From JBNKEI01 sp050288705 (GTDB lineage: Bacteria > Myxococcota > Myxococcia > Myxococcales > UBA5297): 23,468 nt of DNA. Below are positions 1 to 8,064 of this stretch, in pieces. The DNA lies in assembly GCA_050288705.1 (NCBI GenBank), contig JBNKEI010000212.1, positions 1 to 23,468 on the forward strand. Direction: 5' to 3'. Both the position numbers and the translations under genes were made by a program. The notes under the pieces were generated by a model. That model had not been told where the DNA came from. It saw nothing but the letters and a program-made list of their open reading frames with translations, and did not search any database. The first letter of the stretch is position 1. Every line of letters starts with the position of its first letter.

Positions 1-65
1 AGCCATTCTGCTGCTTTTTCTTGTGCTTGCTTTATCAGCGCTGCTCGCTCTTGCTCGCTTGTCAT
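1..65 (-). CDS. 5' end of a leftward gene of unknown function (partial)
   Basis: The reverse strand reads from an ATG at 65-63 through 21 uninterrupted codons to the window edge, giving MTSEQERAALIKQAQEKAAE followed by W. A good ribosome binding site, AAGGAG (complement of 71-76), sits 5 bases before the ATG. This makes a real start likely even though only the N-terminus is visible. The peptide is charged, Ala/Glu/Gln/Lys-rich and probably helical, with no signal peptide. I do not recognise the family. The gene diverges from flhF, so flhFG-fliA must be transcribed from their own promoter. The start codon lies in an inverted repeat that is listed separately. Confidence 0.6.
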   Translation of the reverse strand, partial: MTSEQERAALIKQAQEKAAEW

Positions 66-93
66 TGGGTCTCCTTCTTTGGTGACCCATGAC
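61..93 (-). promoter_or_regulatory. Inverted repeat enclosing the start region of the leftward edge gene
   Basis: GTCATTGGGTC (61-71) pairs with GACCCATGAC (84-93) over 10 base pairs with one bulged T. The 12-base loop is 72-83. In the leftward mRNA the start codon lies in the 3' arm and the Shine-Dalgarno sequence sits at the loop edge. It could be an mRNA hairpin that limits translation, or a protein operator at DNA level. The repeat itself is seen; the function is inferred. Confidence 0.45.
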
Positions 94-519
94 ACTACTC
101 CGCTGGTTTTTACCTTTCATGCAGGCTTGCCGAAAAGACACCTAATAATAACATTGGTTGTTACTGCACTGAGAGAGCCAAGCATGTCGAGGCCGTCGTT
201 TACTCATTGCGATGTCTCGATGATCCGCCACCGTCCTTGGTACTCAGATGGAATCTGGCTGTCATTTACTCCCCGTTGTTCACAGGAATGCCCAGGGAAT
301 AGTGGCTGGCTTACCGACGGAGAATTGGCGCTGCGCCCTTGACGCAAAAACGGCGCGTCGATTGATTGGCGCTTCGGCAAAAGCGGCTTTCGTCAATAGT
401 CATCAGCTTTCCTACGTAAGTCATGAAAACCACGCAAACCACGGGAGTTACGCCAGAGCCAACCGGATGGTCCAACTTTCGCATTGACGATGGTCGGGGG
501 CAGATTTGGAGTAGAAGCA
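66..519. other. Region without a recognised gene upstream of flhF
   Basis: About 450 bases separate the two divergent starts. Short open frames here show no recognisable protein and no good ribosome binding site. A TTGACG at 339-344 could be a -35 element, but the hexamer 17 bases later (TTGATT, 362-367) is a poor -10. A GACGC...GCGTC inverted repeat lies at 341-359. The promoter for flhFG-fliA must be here or just inside. I see no sigma-28 or sigma-54 element that I would defend. Confidence 0.5.
508..511 (+). promoter_or_regulatory. Ribosome binding site deciding the flhF start
   Basis: GGAG lies 8 bases before the ATG at 520. The open frame could begin earlier, at TTG 484 or ATG 490, but those starts lack a comparable site and add residues not expected at the FlhF N-terminus. 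Confidence 0.6.
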
Positions 520-1746
520 ATGCATGCCACGGTGCGTACATTTCGAGCTCCTGATGCCGCTTCTGCATTGCAGGCAGTGAAATCGGCTCTGGGAAGCGAA
601 GCGGTAATTTTGGAAACTCGCGAGGTAGGGGGGGGACTGTTTCGCAAAACTCAAATCGAAATTGTTGCCGCTCTCTCTGATGAGAATCTGGTCAAGTCAA
701 AGCCAAGCTCGCCGTCGATTGCGTCGCCGGTATCTCCACCGCCAGTAATTCCTTTTAAACCTCCTCAACCCCATCGACTTTCTAAGCCTACCGACGAACC
801 GCCTGAGCCCTGGCCGGCTCCTCGATTTAGTGACGAAAATTCTGCTTTGGCCAGAGAGGTACTTTTGCTTAAGCGCGACCTAGACGAAGCTCGTCGAGAA
901 ATGCGAGTCGTTTGTTCGCGGGCACGCGCCCAGCATGATTTGGACATGGCGCCGGAGGCAGCGGAAACTTACGGACGATTAGTTAGCCAAGGAGTGGAAG
1001 AGTCTTTGGCGGAAGAAATGGTTCGTCAAGTGCTTCTGGACGGAGGCAAAGAGGAAGATCTTCTTTCGGGAGTAAGCGACATAATTGCTGGTCGTCTTGT
1101 TCCCGGAAGGGCTCCTTGGCTTCGGGATAGTAGACGAGTAATCGCCCTAGTGGGGCCTACCGGGGTAGGAAAAACTACTACTCTGGCTAAAGTAGCGGCC
1201 AAGGCTTTGGTAGAAAGTCAACTTCAGGTGGCGCTAATCACGGTTGATACCTACCGCATTGGCGCCAGCGAGCAAATATCGCGCTACGGAGCGATTATGC
1301 GCTTGCCTACGCATATTGCTCGTGACCGCGCAGAGTTGGCTTCGGCTATAGAAAGAAGCTCGCAGGCTGATCTCATTTTAATTGATACCGCCGGAAGAGC
1401 GCTAAGCGAGGCAGTTGCCCTGCAGGCAGAGCTAATTCGAACGGTTCCAGGAGTTCAATTATTTTTGGTGTTGAGTGCTGCAACCGGGGCCCGAGAGCTG
1501 GCAGTAATGGCCGAGCGTTACAGGCAGCTTTCTCCCGAGCGTCTCATTTTTTCCAAAATTGACGAAGCAGCTGCTCCCGGAAGCGTCTTATCGGCAGCAG
1601 TACGAATAAATCGGCCAGTGGCTTGCATAGCCGATGGACAGCGGGTTCCTGAGGACATTCACGCGGTTTCGAGCGACGAGCTATGCTCGCTTGTTATGGG
1701 GGCGTGGAAACCGAGAAAGGCCGGACGTGCGGCCAGGAGGAAATGA
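520..1746 (+). CDS. flhF: Flagellar biosynthesis GTPase FlhF
   Basis: FlhF is an SRP-family GTPase at the cytoplasmic membrane. It marks the site, usually the cell pole, where the flagellum is built, together with its partner FlhG. The 408-residue protein starts with the typical N-terminal region (MHATVRTFRAPDAASALQAV..., then ALGSEAVILETREVGGG). A proline-rich linker covers roughly residues 65-105, followed by a helical segment and the NG domain. The P-loop GPTGVGKT begins at residue 212. VDTYRIGASEQ, LIDTAGR and FSKIDEA match the later G motifs; Ser-Lys-Ile-Asp replaces the more usual T/N-K-L-D. The start is set by GGAG at 508-511. flhG begins one base after the stop codon, so the two are co-transcribed. 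Unlike many flagellar loci, flhA does not precede it here. Family assignment is very secure. Confidence 0.95.
   Translation: MHATVRTFRAPDAASALQAVKSALGSEAVILETREVGGGLFRKTQIEIVAALSDENLVKSKPSSPSIASPVSPPPVIPFKPPQPHRLSKPTDEPPEPWPAPRFSDENSALAREVLLLKRDLDEARREMRVVCSRARAQHDLDMAPEAAETYGRLVSQGVEESLAEEMVRQVLLDGGKEEDLLSGVSDIIAGRLVPGRAPWLRDSRRVIALVGPTGVGKTTTLAKVAAKALVESQLQVALITVDTYRIGASEQISRYGAIMRLPTHIARDRAELASAIERSSQADLILIDTAGRALSEAVALQAELIRTVPGVQLFLVLSAATGARELAVMAERYRQLSPERLIFSKIDEAAAPGSVLSAAVRINRPVACIADGQRVPEDIHAVSSDELCSLVMGAWKPRKAGRAARRK
1735..1740 (+). promoter_or_regulatory. Ribosome binding site deciding the flhG start
   Basis: AGGAGG inside the last codons of flhF lies 7 bases before a GTG at 1748. 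It selects this GTG over the long upstream extension that overlaps flhF. Confidence 0.75.
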
Positions 1747-1747
1747 A

Positions 1748-2608
1748 GTGGATCAGGCAGACAATTTGCGCCAAATGGTGAATCAAAAAAACCATTCCTT
1801 ACGAGTGATTGCCATTACTAGTGGAAAGGGCGGTGTTGGCAAAACCAACATCTCGGCAAATCTAGCCGTAATCGCGGCTAGAAATGGTAGTCGAGTATTA
1901 ATTCTGGACGCCGATTTAGGCTTAGCAAATGTAGAAATAATTTTCGGGTTAAAACCACGTTATCATATGGGGCATTTGCTAGACGCTTCCGCGTCGGTGG
2001 AAGAAATATTGGCTAGTGGGCCGCACGGAGTAAGAGTATTACCCGCGGGTTCAGGAATTCAGGGATTAACCCGTTTAGATGATGCTCAAAAGCTTCGGCT
2101 TATGACCGCACTAGATTATATTGAAGATGCATTTGATATTATTTTAATCGATTCTAGCGCCGGAATAGGTGACAACGTTCTCTTTTTTGTAGGTGGAGCG
2201 CAAGAAGCAGTCTTGGTGGTTACCGTAGAACCCACTTCGTTAACTGACGCTTATGCAGCAGTTAAAGTACTAAGTCAGCAAGCAGGCGTTCGGAATTTTA
2301 ATGTAATAGTTAATACCGCTCCCAGCGAACCGGCTGCTCGGGAAATATTCGAAAAGCTTACCTCGGTTACCAGCCGCTTTTTAAATGCTCGCGTCAAATA
2401 CTTAGGCTCATTACCAAGAGATGAAAACATGCATCGAGCCATAATGGCGCAGCGTCCCTTGGTTGATCTATTTCCGCAATCGCCATCCAGCCGGGCTTTG
2501 GGAGTACTAGCATATCGCCTATTTCAGGAACCCGGGCCAGCACCTTTAGACGGGGGGATGAAGTTTCTTTGGCAACGGCTTTTACGAGAATCCAGTCCTC
2601 AGGGTTGA
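1748..2608 (+). CDS. flhG: Flagellar number regulator FlhG (MinD-like ATPase)
   Basis: FlhG (also called FleN or YlxH) is a MinD/ParA-type ATPase that stimulates the GTPase of FlhF and limits flagellar number. The 286-residue protein starts with VDQADNLRQMV, the activator helix typical of FlhG. Next comes the deviant Walker A motif GKGGVGKT at residues 26-33, with the signature lysine K27. ILDADLGLANVEIIFG (Walker A' region) and ILIDSSAGIGDNVLFF (Walker B and switch) follow in order. The GTG start is chosen because of the AGGAGG 7 bases upstream and because upstream in-frame residues do not look like FlhG. The gene sits one base after flhF and 2 bases before fliA, so translation is probably coupled. 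Length and motifs are normal for the family. Confidence 0.95.
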   Translation: MDQADNLRQMVNQKNHSLRVIAITSGKGGVGKTNISANLAVIAARNGSRVLILDADLGLANVEIIFGLKPRYHMGHLLDASASVEEILASGPHGVRVLPAGSGIQGLTRLDDAQKLRLMTALDYIEDAFDIILIDSSAGIGDNVLFFVGGAQEAVLVVTVEPTSLTDAYAAVKVLSQQAGVRNFNVIVNTAPSEPAAREIFEKLTSVTSRFLNARVKYLGSLPRDENMHRAIMAQRPLVDLFPQSPSSRALGVLAYRLFQEPGPAPLDGGMKFLWQRLLRESSPQG

Positions 2609-2610
2609 CC

Positions 2611-3414
2611 ATGCACCGAGCCCACTCGTTGTACAATTCTACCCGTGATGATGACGCTGCGCTCATTAACAAATACGCAGGGTTAATCGATCGCGTAGCT
2701 CGCCGGTTGACACAGCGAGTAGGAATTCCGTCGACTTTTGATGATTTGTGGTCAGCGGGAGCATTAGGGCTGCTGGATGCGGCCAAGAGGTTTGATTCAG
2801 CGCGTGACGTGCGTTTCGAGAGTTTTGTAGAGCATCGTGTGCGAGGAGCCATGTTGGATGAATTGCGTAAAATGGATCACCTGCCTCGTCGGCTACGCAC
2901 GCAGGCCGATCAAATTAGTAAAACTCGTCAAGCGCTTGCGCACAAATTAGGTCACGAACCTTCTATTGAGGAGTTGGCAGCAGAACTAAATATGGATGTG
3001 GGGGAGTTGGGAGAAATGGAAATGTTGGCTATGCCTCACATGCCGATAGCCCAGAATTTTCCTACTTGTTGCGAAGATGTCGCTCAAGATGAGCAACTTG
3101 AAAAAGCAGAGTGTCTGCATGCTTTAACCAGTGCCTTGGCGTCATTACCTGAGCGACTGCAAATTCTCATGTCGCTTCATTATGTTGAGGGTCTTACCTA
3201 TAAAGAAATTGCGCAAGTGTTCGAGGTGAGCGAGCCGAGGGTTTGCCAGCTACATGCCGAGGCGGTAAACCGTATACGTAATCAAATGAGTGACGGTGCA
3301 GAACAGCAACCTAAAGATAAGAAGTCGGAGTCTTCTACAGAAATTCAGCTTCCTCTCCAGGCTTCGCTTTCCGGCAAATCAAAGGGTAGAGGGAAACGTC
3401 TTTCTAGCTCCTAG
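2611..3414 (+). CDS. fliA: RNA polymerase sigma factor for flagellar genes (FliA/WhiG, sigma-28)
   Basis: FliA directs RNA polymerase to late flagellar and chemotaxis promoters and is normally held by the anti-sigma factor FlgM. The 267-residue protein shows region 2 (FDDLWSAGALGLLDAAKRFD, then RFESFVEHRVRGAMLDELRK), region 3 (LPRRLRTQADQISKTRQALA, PSIEELAAEL) and region 4 with its helix-turn-helix (LPERLQILMSL, TYKEIAQVFEVSEPRVCQLH). These are the group-3 sigma-28 hallmarks. The ATG at 2611 follows the flhG stop after 2 bases and lacks a clear ribosome binding site, which suggests translational coupling. About 35 C-terminal residues after region 4 (KDKKSESSTEIQ to the end) are polar and beyond the usual family end. 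No flgM or chemotaxis gene is visible in the window. Confidence 0.93.
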   Translation: MHRAHSLYNSTRDDDAALINKYAGLIDRVARRLTQRVGIPSTFDDLWSAGALGLLDAAKRFDSARDVRFESFVEHRVRGAMLDELRKMDHLPRRLRTQADQISKTRQALAHKLGHEPSIEELAAELNMDVGELGEMEMLAMPHMPIAQNFPTCCEDVAQDEQLEKAECLHALTSALASLPERLQILMSLHYVEGLTYKEIAQVFEVSEPRVCQLHAEAVNRIRNQMSDGAEQQPKDKKSESSTEIQLPLQASLSGKSKGRGKRLSSS

Positions 3415-3490
3415 CCTTGCCGTAGCGCTCGCCAGTGCACAGTTCCTAATGAAGCCTTGGGTTCTAGTCAGGTGAAAATGGGGATTAGTA

Positions 3491-4486
3491 ATGAAGTGCA
3501 CAGACAAAATATTTTCTCTACAAGAAAGATCAGCGGACACGCAGAAAAATGAATTTGCAAAAGAAGTTTTTGAAGGATTGTTAAGTAAACCAAAGCGTAT
3601 TCCTTGCCGATGGTTGTATGATGAAAAAGGATCACAACTGTTTGAAGAAATTTGTACTCTTTCTGAATATTACCCTACACGAGCCGAAAAATCTATTTTA
3701 GAAAAAAGAGCTGAAGAAATCGCAGATTTGTTTGATTGTGCGCCAATAGTTATGGAACTGGGTAGTGGTAATGCGCAAAAAAGTCGTATTTTATTGAAAG
3801 CCATACTGCATCGTCACGGGCCATTGCATTTTATGCCAGTGGATATTTCCCGGGAAATACTGGTTCAAAGCGTTAATAAGCTTCTAATTGAGCATCCAGA
3901 AATTCAAACCACCGCAGTAGCTGGCGACTATGTGGATGGGCTAAGTCAGCTGGAAAAGCAGACTTTTGCCCCCCGATTAGTGCTCTGGCTGGGAGGAAGT
4001 ATTGGCAATTTGGAGCCCAGCCAGGCAATAAGTTTTTTGGCGCTGATTGGTAGGCACCTATTGCCCACAGACCGCTTGTTAATGGGAATTGACCTTCGCA
4101 AAGATCACAATCTACTCCTCTCTGCTTACGATGATTCGCTGGGGGTTACTGCCCAGTTTAATAAAAACTTGCTGAAGCGTATTAATCGAGAGCTAGAAGG
4201 CGATATTCAACCCGAATATTTCGAGCATCTAGCCAGATACAATGAACAGAATCATAGTATAGAAATGCATTTGGTAAGCAAACGCTATCAGCGGGCAATG
4301 CTGAAAAAATTATCACTAGAAGTGAAATTCGAACCAAACGAATGGGTGCATACTGAAAGCTCATTTAAATACTCAATGGATCAGATTTCATGGCTATTGC
4401 ATGGAGCAGGATTTCAATTAGAAAAGCAATGGCTTGATAACAAAAATCAATTCAGTGTTAATTTAGCACGCATCTGTAAAGGATAA
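3491..4486 (+). CDS. egtD: L-histidine Nalpha-methyltransferase EgtD (trimethylhistidine synthesis)
   Basis: EgtD uses S-adenosylmethionine to trimethylate the alpha-amino group of histidine, giving hercynine (trimethylhistidine), the first step to ergothioneine. The 331-residue protein has normal family length and the EgtD signatures in order: PCRWLYDEKGSQLFEEIC, SEYYPTRAEKSIL, VMELGSGNAQKSRILL (SAM loop), LVLWLGGSIGNLEP, LLMGIDLRKD and WVHTESSFKYS. E289 and S291 correspond to the glutamate and serine that bind the histidine in characterised EgtD. It sits 76 bases after fliA and 4 bases before the sulfur-transfer gene. The upstream ribosome binding site is weak. The 5' part is AT-rich (18 G+C in 3541-3600, against 34 of 60 within flhF at 1141-1200), which may hint at separate ancestry, although flhG is also AT-rich in places. 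Neither egtB nor egtC is present. Confidence 0.92.
   Translation: MKCTDKIFSLQERSADTQKNEFAKEVFEGLLSKPKRIPCRWLYDEKGSQLFEEICTLSEYYPTRAEKSILEKRAEEIADLFDCAPIVMELGSGNAQKSRILLKAILHRHGPLHFMPVDISREILVQSVNKLLIEHPEIQTTAVAGDYVDGLSQLEKQTFAPRLVLWLGGSIGNLEPSQAISFLALIGRHLLPTDRLLMGIDLRKDHNLLLSAYDDSLGVTAQFNKNLLKRINRELEGDIQPEYFEHLARYNEQNHSIEMHLVSKRYQRAMLKKLSLEVKFEPNEWVHTESSFKYSMDQISWLLHGAGFQLEKQWLDNKNQFSVNLARICKG
4478..4483 (+). promoter_or_regulatory. Ribosome binding site deciding the TTG start of the synthase
   Basis: AAAGGA inside the last codons of egtD lies 7 bases before the TTG at 4491. There is no in-frame ATG between this TTG and the iron-sulfur cysteines, so TTG is the only sensible start. Confidence 0.65.
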
Positions 4487-4490
4487 TCTC

Positions 4491-7400
4491 TTGCACATTA
4501 AAGGAGAATGGAAAAAAGGGATTTGTGGCATATGCCCAGCAGGTTGTTGGGTGGAAGTACGTATTAAAAACGGAAGATTGACAGAAATTCGTCAAGACCA
4601 AGATCATCCGTTAGGAATGTTGTGTCGAAGAGGCGAGCACGCACCAGAAATTATCTATTCGGAAAGTCGTCTGCGCCAGCCTCTTATGCGTAGAGGAAAA
4701 AAAGGTACCTACAATTTTGAACCGGTAAGCTGGGAAAAAGCATATCAACAAATTGTTAATCATTTTCAAAATATTATAAAAGAAACAGGTTCCCAATCAC
4801 TCGCTATTTATACGGGAAGAGGGGCCTTCGAGCTTTCGCTTTGCGATCATTTTCAGCCCAAAGGAGTGGCGGTTTCTTCGGCTTCAAGCGTCTTGTTTCC
4901 TTTAGGAACTCCCAATACTATGGGCGTAGGAGCTCTTTGTTACGTTTCATTCGCCATGATTGCGCCGCATGTAACCATGGGAAGAATGTATATTAATATG
5001 TTTTCTGATTTAGAAAACGCGGAAATGGTGGTGGTCTGGGGAGCCAATCCGGCTACTGATTCTCCTCCCCTGGATATGCGTCGTTTAGAAGCGGCAGTAG
5101 CTAGGGGAACGTCAGTAGTAGTTATCGATCCCCGAAAAACCGAAACAGTATTACTTACCGGAGCAGAATGGATTCCTATTAGACCAGGAACTGACGGTGC
5201 TTTGGCTTTGGGCCTTATAGAAGTTTTAATAGAAGAGGATCTGCTAGACGAGGAATTTGCGGAAAAATGGTGCGTGGGTTTTGCAGAATTACGACAATAT
5301 GTCCAGCATTTCTCGCCGGAAATAGTAGAAACAATTACCAGAGTACCCGCGCAAACTATTCGCGAATTAGCACGAAAAATAGCAAATGCGCGCGGCTGTG
5401 CACCGGTTATGTATACCGGACTGGAATATTCTAATAGTGGCGTGCAAGCTATTCGGGGAGTGTTAACCCTATGGGCCCTGGCAGGGCAGCTTGATGTGCC
5501 TGGCGGATTGTGTTTGGCGATGCCCAAAAGTCGATTTCCGATTAATCGTGAACACAATGTGGCCAGCCCGGAAATGACCAAATCAGTGACCAATCATTTT
5601 CCCCTGTATTCTGCCTATCGAGGAGAATTACATGCCAGCAGCCTGGTTAGTGCGGTACTTCAAAATGATCCATACCCTATTCATGGCTTGATAATGCATG
5701 GGGCTTCATTGCTCACCTCTTGGCCGCAAACTTCCATTTGGCGAGAAACTTTATCTAAATTAAAATTCCTGGTTTGTATAAATCGCAATTTAACTGCCGA
5801 CTCAGCTTATGCTGACTTGATACTGCCGGCAACCACTATGTTCGAGATTGATTCGTATATGGTGTATGGACCACTATTTCGATTGCGAGAAAAACTAATC
5901 GAGCCTTTAGGAGAAGCCAGAAATGATTATCGAATTATGGCTGAGCTAGCGCAAAGGCTAGGATACGGACATTTGTATCCCCAGAACGAAGAAGTAATGA
6001 TTCGCGCGGCTTTAAAAGAATCAGGTTTTACGCTGGAGCAGGTAAAAGAAGCGGGTGGACTGGTTAAAATTGAAACACCGGTTATGGAATACCGTAAATG
6101 GGAAAAGGGTATTCTTCGTTTAGATGGCGCTCTGGGGTTTGATACTCCTAGTGGAAAATTTGAAATTCATTCTACCATCCTGGAGGATTATGGTTATCAG
6201 CCTTTGCCCAAATATATTGAGCCCTCAGAAGGACCATTGGCTAATCCTTTAATGACTAGGGAATATCCGTTAATACTAAATACTGGAGCAAGGCTACAAA
6301 CCGATTTTCGGTCACAGCATCACGAAATTGCCGGATTAGTTAGAGACCAACCCGAGCCATGCGTGGAAATCCATCGGCAAGATGCTTGCCCCCGTGGAAT
6401 TAACACCGGAGATCGGGTCAATGTAAAAACTTCGCGAGGAGAGGTTGGTTTCCGAGCAATAGTTACCGAGCAAATTATTTCCGGTACGGTTGAATGCAAT
6501 ATGGGAGGGGGCTCTCCCGACGCGCTAGGTGGGTGGAAGGAGACTAATGTAAATGAATTAACTGATCTTAGTAATTATGACGAAATATCAGGATTTCCGG
6601 TATACAAAGCCCTATTGTGTGAAGTAAAAAAACTAGATTCAATAATTTCGCCAAAATGCGATTTGGTTTTTAATAATCAGCCCGATATTTCCAAATACCA
6701 ATGCCGTTCCGATAAACCGTCTACCAGCGTCTACGCCAAAAGGAACATTGATCTCGATGCTAATGCCACTACGTCAATAATCCGCGAGGTCCGCGAGGCC
6801 ATGCAACCCTTTCTAGAGGCAGATTATGGTAATCCTTCCAGTCTACACCGACGCGGGCGCATCGCCAAGGAAGCCATCGAAAAAGCGCGTCGTTCAGTAG
6901 CTTTTTTAATAGGGGCCCGACCAAAAGAAATAATATTTACCAGTGGAGGAACCGAAGCCAATAATTTAGCCTTGCAGGGAATTACGTTCTCTCAATTTCG
7001 TCGAGGAAATCATTTAATTACTAGCCGGGTGGAACACCCTGCAGTATTACGCACTTGCCAGTATTTAGAAAAACAAGGTATGCGAGTCAGTTATTTGGAA
7101 GTTGATTCTAAGGGTAGAACTACTCCCGAAAATCTGGAAAAAATTCTAGATACCGAAACCATATTGGTTTCTATAATGCTGGCCAATAATGAAGTAGGGA
7201 CTATACAACCTGTTGCCGAACTTTGTCACCTGGCACACCAAAAAGGGGCTTTATTTCATACCGATGCTATTCAAGCAGTAGGAAAAATTCCCGTAAACTT
7301 GCATTCGTTGCCGGTGGATTTGCTCAGTTTATCTGCTCACAAAATGGGAGGACCTAAGGGAATAGGTGCGCTCTATGTGAAAAAAGGTGTGCAACTAGAA

Positions 7401-7901
7401 CCACTGCTTCAGGGAGGTGGTCAAGAGAGCGGAATGCGATCGGGAACTGAAGCGGTTTCAAATATAGTAGGTTTGGGGCGCGCAGCCGATTTAGCGGCAA
7501 CTCAGCGCCTTCCTCAAGAAAAGCAGCTAGCTAGTTTGTGCGATAAATTAGAGCAAGGAATTAGTAAATTGATTCCCGGGGCTTTGCGTAATGGAAGTCC
7601 TGAACATTGCCTACCTAATACACTCAACATGACCTTCCCCGGAATACGCGGGGAATCACTAGTAATTGCTTTTGATAGGCAAGGTATCGCCATTTCAGCC
7701 GGATCTGCCTGTAAATCCGGTTCACCCGAACCATCTCACGTACTTCTGGCAATGGGACGAAGTAATAGCGAAGCTCATTGTTCTGTTCGTTTTTCTTTGC
7801 CTTATGATTGCACCGAGAAATACATCGAAGAAACTTTATTCTCTTTCGCGTTAATTGTTCGGGAAATGGAATCTACTGTTCGGTTTTTACCTTGTCGCTG
7901 A
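4491..7901 (+). CDS. Metallopterin-dependent ergothioneine synthase: Mo/W-bis-PGD oxidoreductase fused to cysteine desulfurase
   Basis: This 1136-residue fusion most likely inserts sulfur from cysteine at C2 of trimethylhistidine, giving ergothioneine without oxygen. Residues 1 to about 700 are a DMSO-reductase-superfamily domain. A [4Fe-4S] site is formed by C12-x2-C15-x3-C19 and C45. Pterin-binding motifs include VVVWGANPATDSPP and VVVIDPRKTETVLLTGAEWI, and C150 is a candidate Mo/W ligand. Residues 751-1136 are a NifS/IscS-type cysteine desulfurase: YGNPSSLHRRGR, TSGGTEANNLAL, RVEHPAVL, the PLP lysine K951 in SAHKMGGPKG and the persulfide cysteine C1074 in SAGSACKSGSPEPSHVL. The same two-module design is known from Caldithrix abyssi, where an acetylene-hydratase-like module works with a functional desulfurase; homologues were reported only from anaerobes. 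Placement 4 bases after egtD supports the role. An ordinary, unrelated thiosulfate or polysulfide reductase is much less likely. Confidence 0.92.
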   Translation: MHIKGEWKKGICGICPAGCWVEVRIKNGRLTEIRQDQDHPLGMLCRRGEHAPEIIYSESRLRQPLMRRGKKGTYNFEPVSWEKAYQQIVNHFQNIIKETGSQSLAIYTGRGAFELSLCDHFQPKGVAVSSASSVLFPLGTPNTMGVGALCYVSFAMIAPHVTMGRMYINMFSDLENAEMVVVWGANPATDSPPLDMRRLEAAVARGTSVVVIDPRKTETVLLTGAEWIPIRPGTDGALALGLIEVLIEEDLLDEEFAEKWCVGFAELRQYVQHFSPEIVETITRVPAQTIRELARKIANARGCAPVMYTGLEYSNSGVQAIRGVLTLWALAGQLDVPGGLCLAMPKSRFPINREHNVASPEMTKSVTNHFPLYSAYRGELHASSLVSAVLQNDPYPIHGLIMHGASLLTSWPQTSIWRETLSKLKFLVCINRNLTADSAYADLILPATTMFEIDSYMVYGPLFRLREKLIEPLGEARNDYRIMAELAQRLGYGHLYPQNEEVMIRAALKESGFTLEQVKEAGGLVKIETPVMEYRKWEKGILRLDGALGFDTPSGKFEIHSTILEDYGYQPLPKYIEPSEGPLANPLMTREYPLILNTGARLQTDFRSQHHEIAGLVRDQPEPCVEIHRQDACPRGINTGDRVNVKTSRGEVGFRAIVTEQIISGTVECNMGGGSPDALGGWKETNVNELTDLSNYDEISGFPVYKALLCEVKKLDSIISPKCDLVFNNQPDISKYQCRSDKPSTSVYAKRNIDLDANATTSIIREVREAMQPFLEADYGNPSSLHRRGRIAKEAIEKARRSVAFLIGARPKEIIFTSGGTEANNLALQGITFSQFRRGNHLITSRVEHPAVLRTCQYLEKQGMRVSYLEVDSKGRTTPENLEKILDTETILVSIMLANNEVGTIQPVAELCHLAHQKGALFHTDAIQAVGKIPVNLHSLPVDLLSLSAHKMGGPKGIGALYVKKGVQLEPLLQGGGQESGMRSGTEAVSNIVGLGRAADLAATQRLPQEKQLASLCDKLEQGISKLIPGALRNGSPEHCLPNTLNMTFPGIRGESLVIAFDRQGIAISAGSACKSGSPEPSHVLLAMGRSNSEAHCSVRFSLPYDCTEKYIEETLFSFALIVREMESTVRFLPCR

Positions 7902-7905
7902 GCAC

Positions 7906-7961
7906 GGACCTGATTTCTGCATAATCACCCTTGAGCAAACTATCAGAAACAAGTAGGGTCC
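7906..7961. repeat. Imperfect inverted repeat after the synthase gene
   Basis: GGACC (7906-7910) and TTTCTG (7914-7919) face CAGAAA (7944-7949) and GGTCC (7957-7961), giving two short stems separated by an unequal internal loop. There is no T-run, so it is not a standard terminator. It lies in the 163-base gap before the 1426-residue gene and may be a weak transcript end or a regulatory structure. Confidence 0.3.
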
Positions 7962-8064
7962 GGGGATTACCTCTTGCTACCTTTTTCCTCAACTTTATAG
8001 CCTTAATGCGCATGTCTTTACTATACAGCAAGTGAGGCTTGGAACGTCGAAATAGGAGACGATA

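Noticed and set aside
428..472. Possible c-di-GMP-I (GEMM) riboswitch before flhF: ACGCAAACCACGGG resembles the conserved core ACGCAAAGCCACGGG.
   Set aside because: One core base is missing, the preceding GGG is CC, there is no convincing upstream GGCAAACC hairpin and no P1 closing stem. A covariance search with the Rfam GEMM-I model (RF01051) would settle it: a significant hit would restore it, no hit would confirm rejection.
1634..1747. Upstream extension of flhG overlapping flhF (38 extra codons from an ATG at 1634).
   Set aside because: The extra residues do not look like FlhG, while the GTG at 1748 has a perfect AGGAGG and begins the typical DQADNLR sequence.
4940..5593. Reverse-strand open frame of 217 codons inside the synthase gene.
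   Set aside because: It lies wholly opposite a strongly conserved metallopterin domain, has no recognisable motifs and no ribosome binding site; it is a shadow of the real gene.
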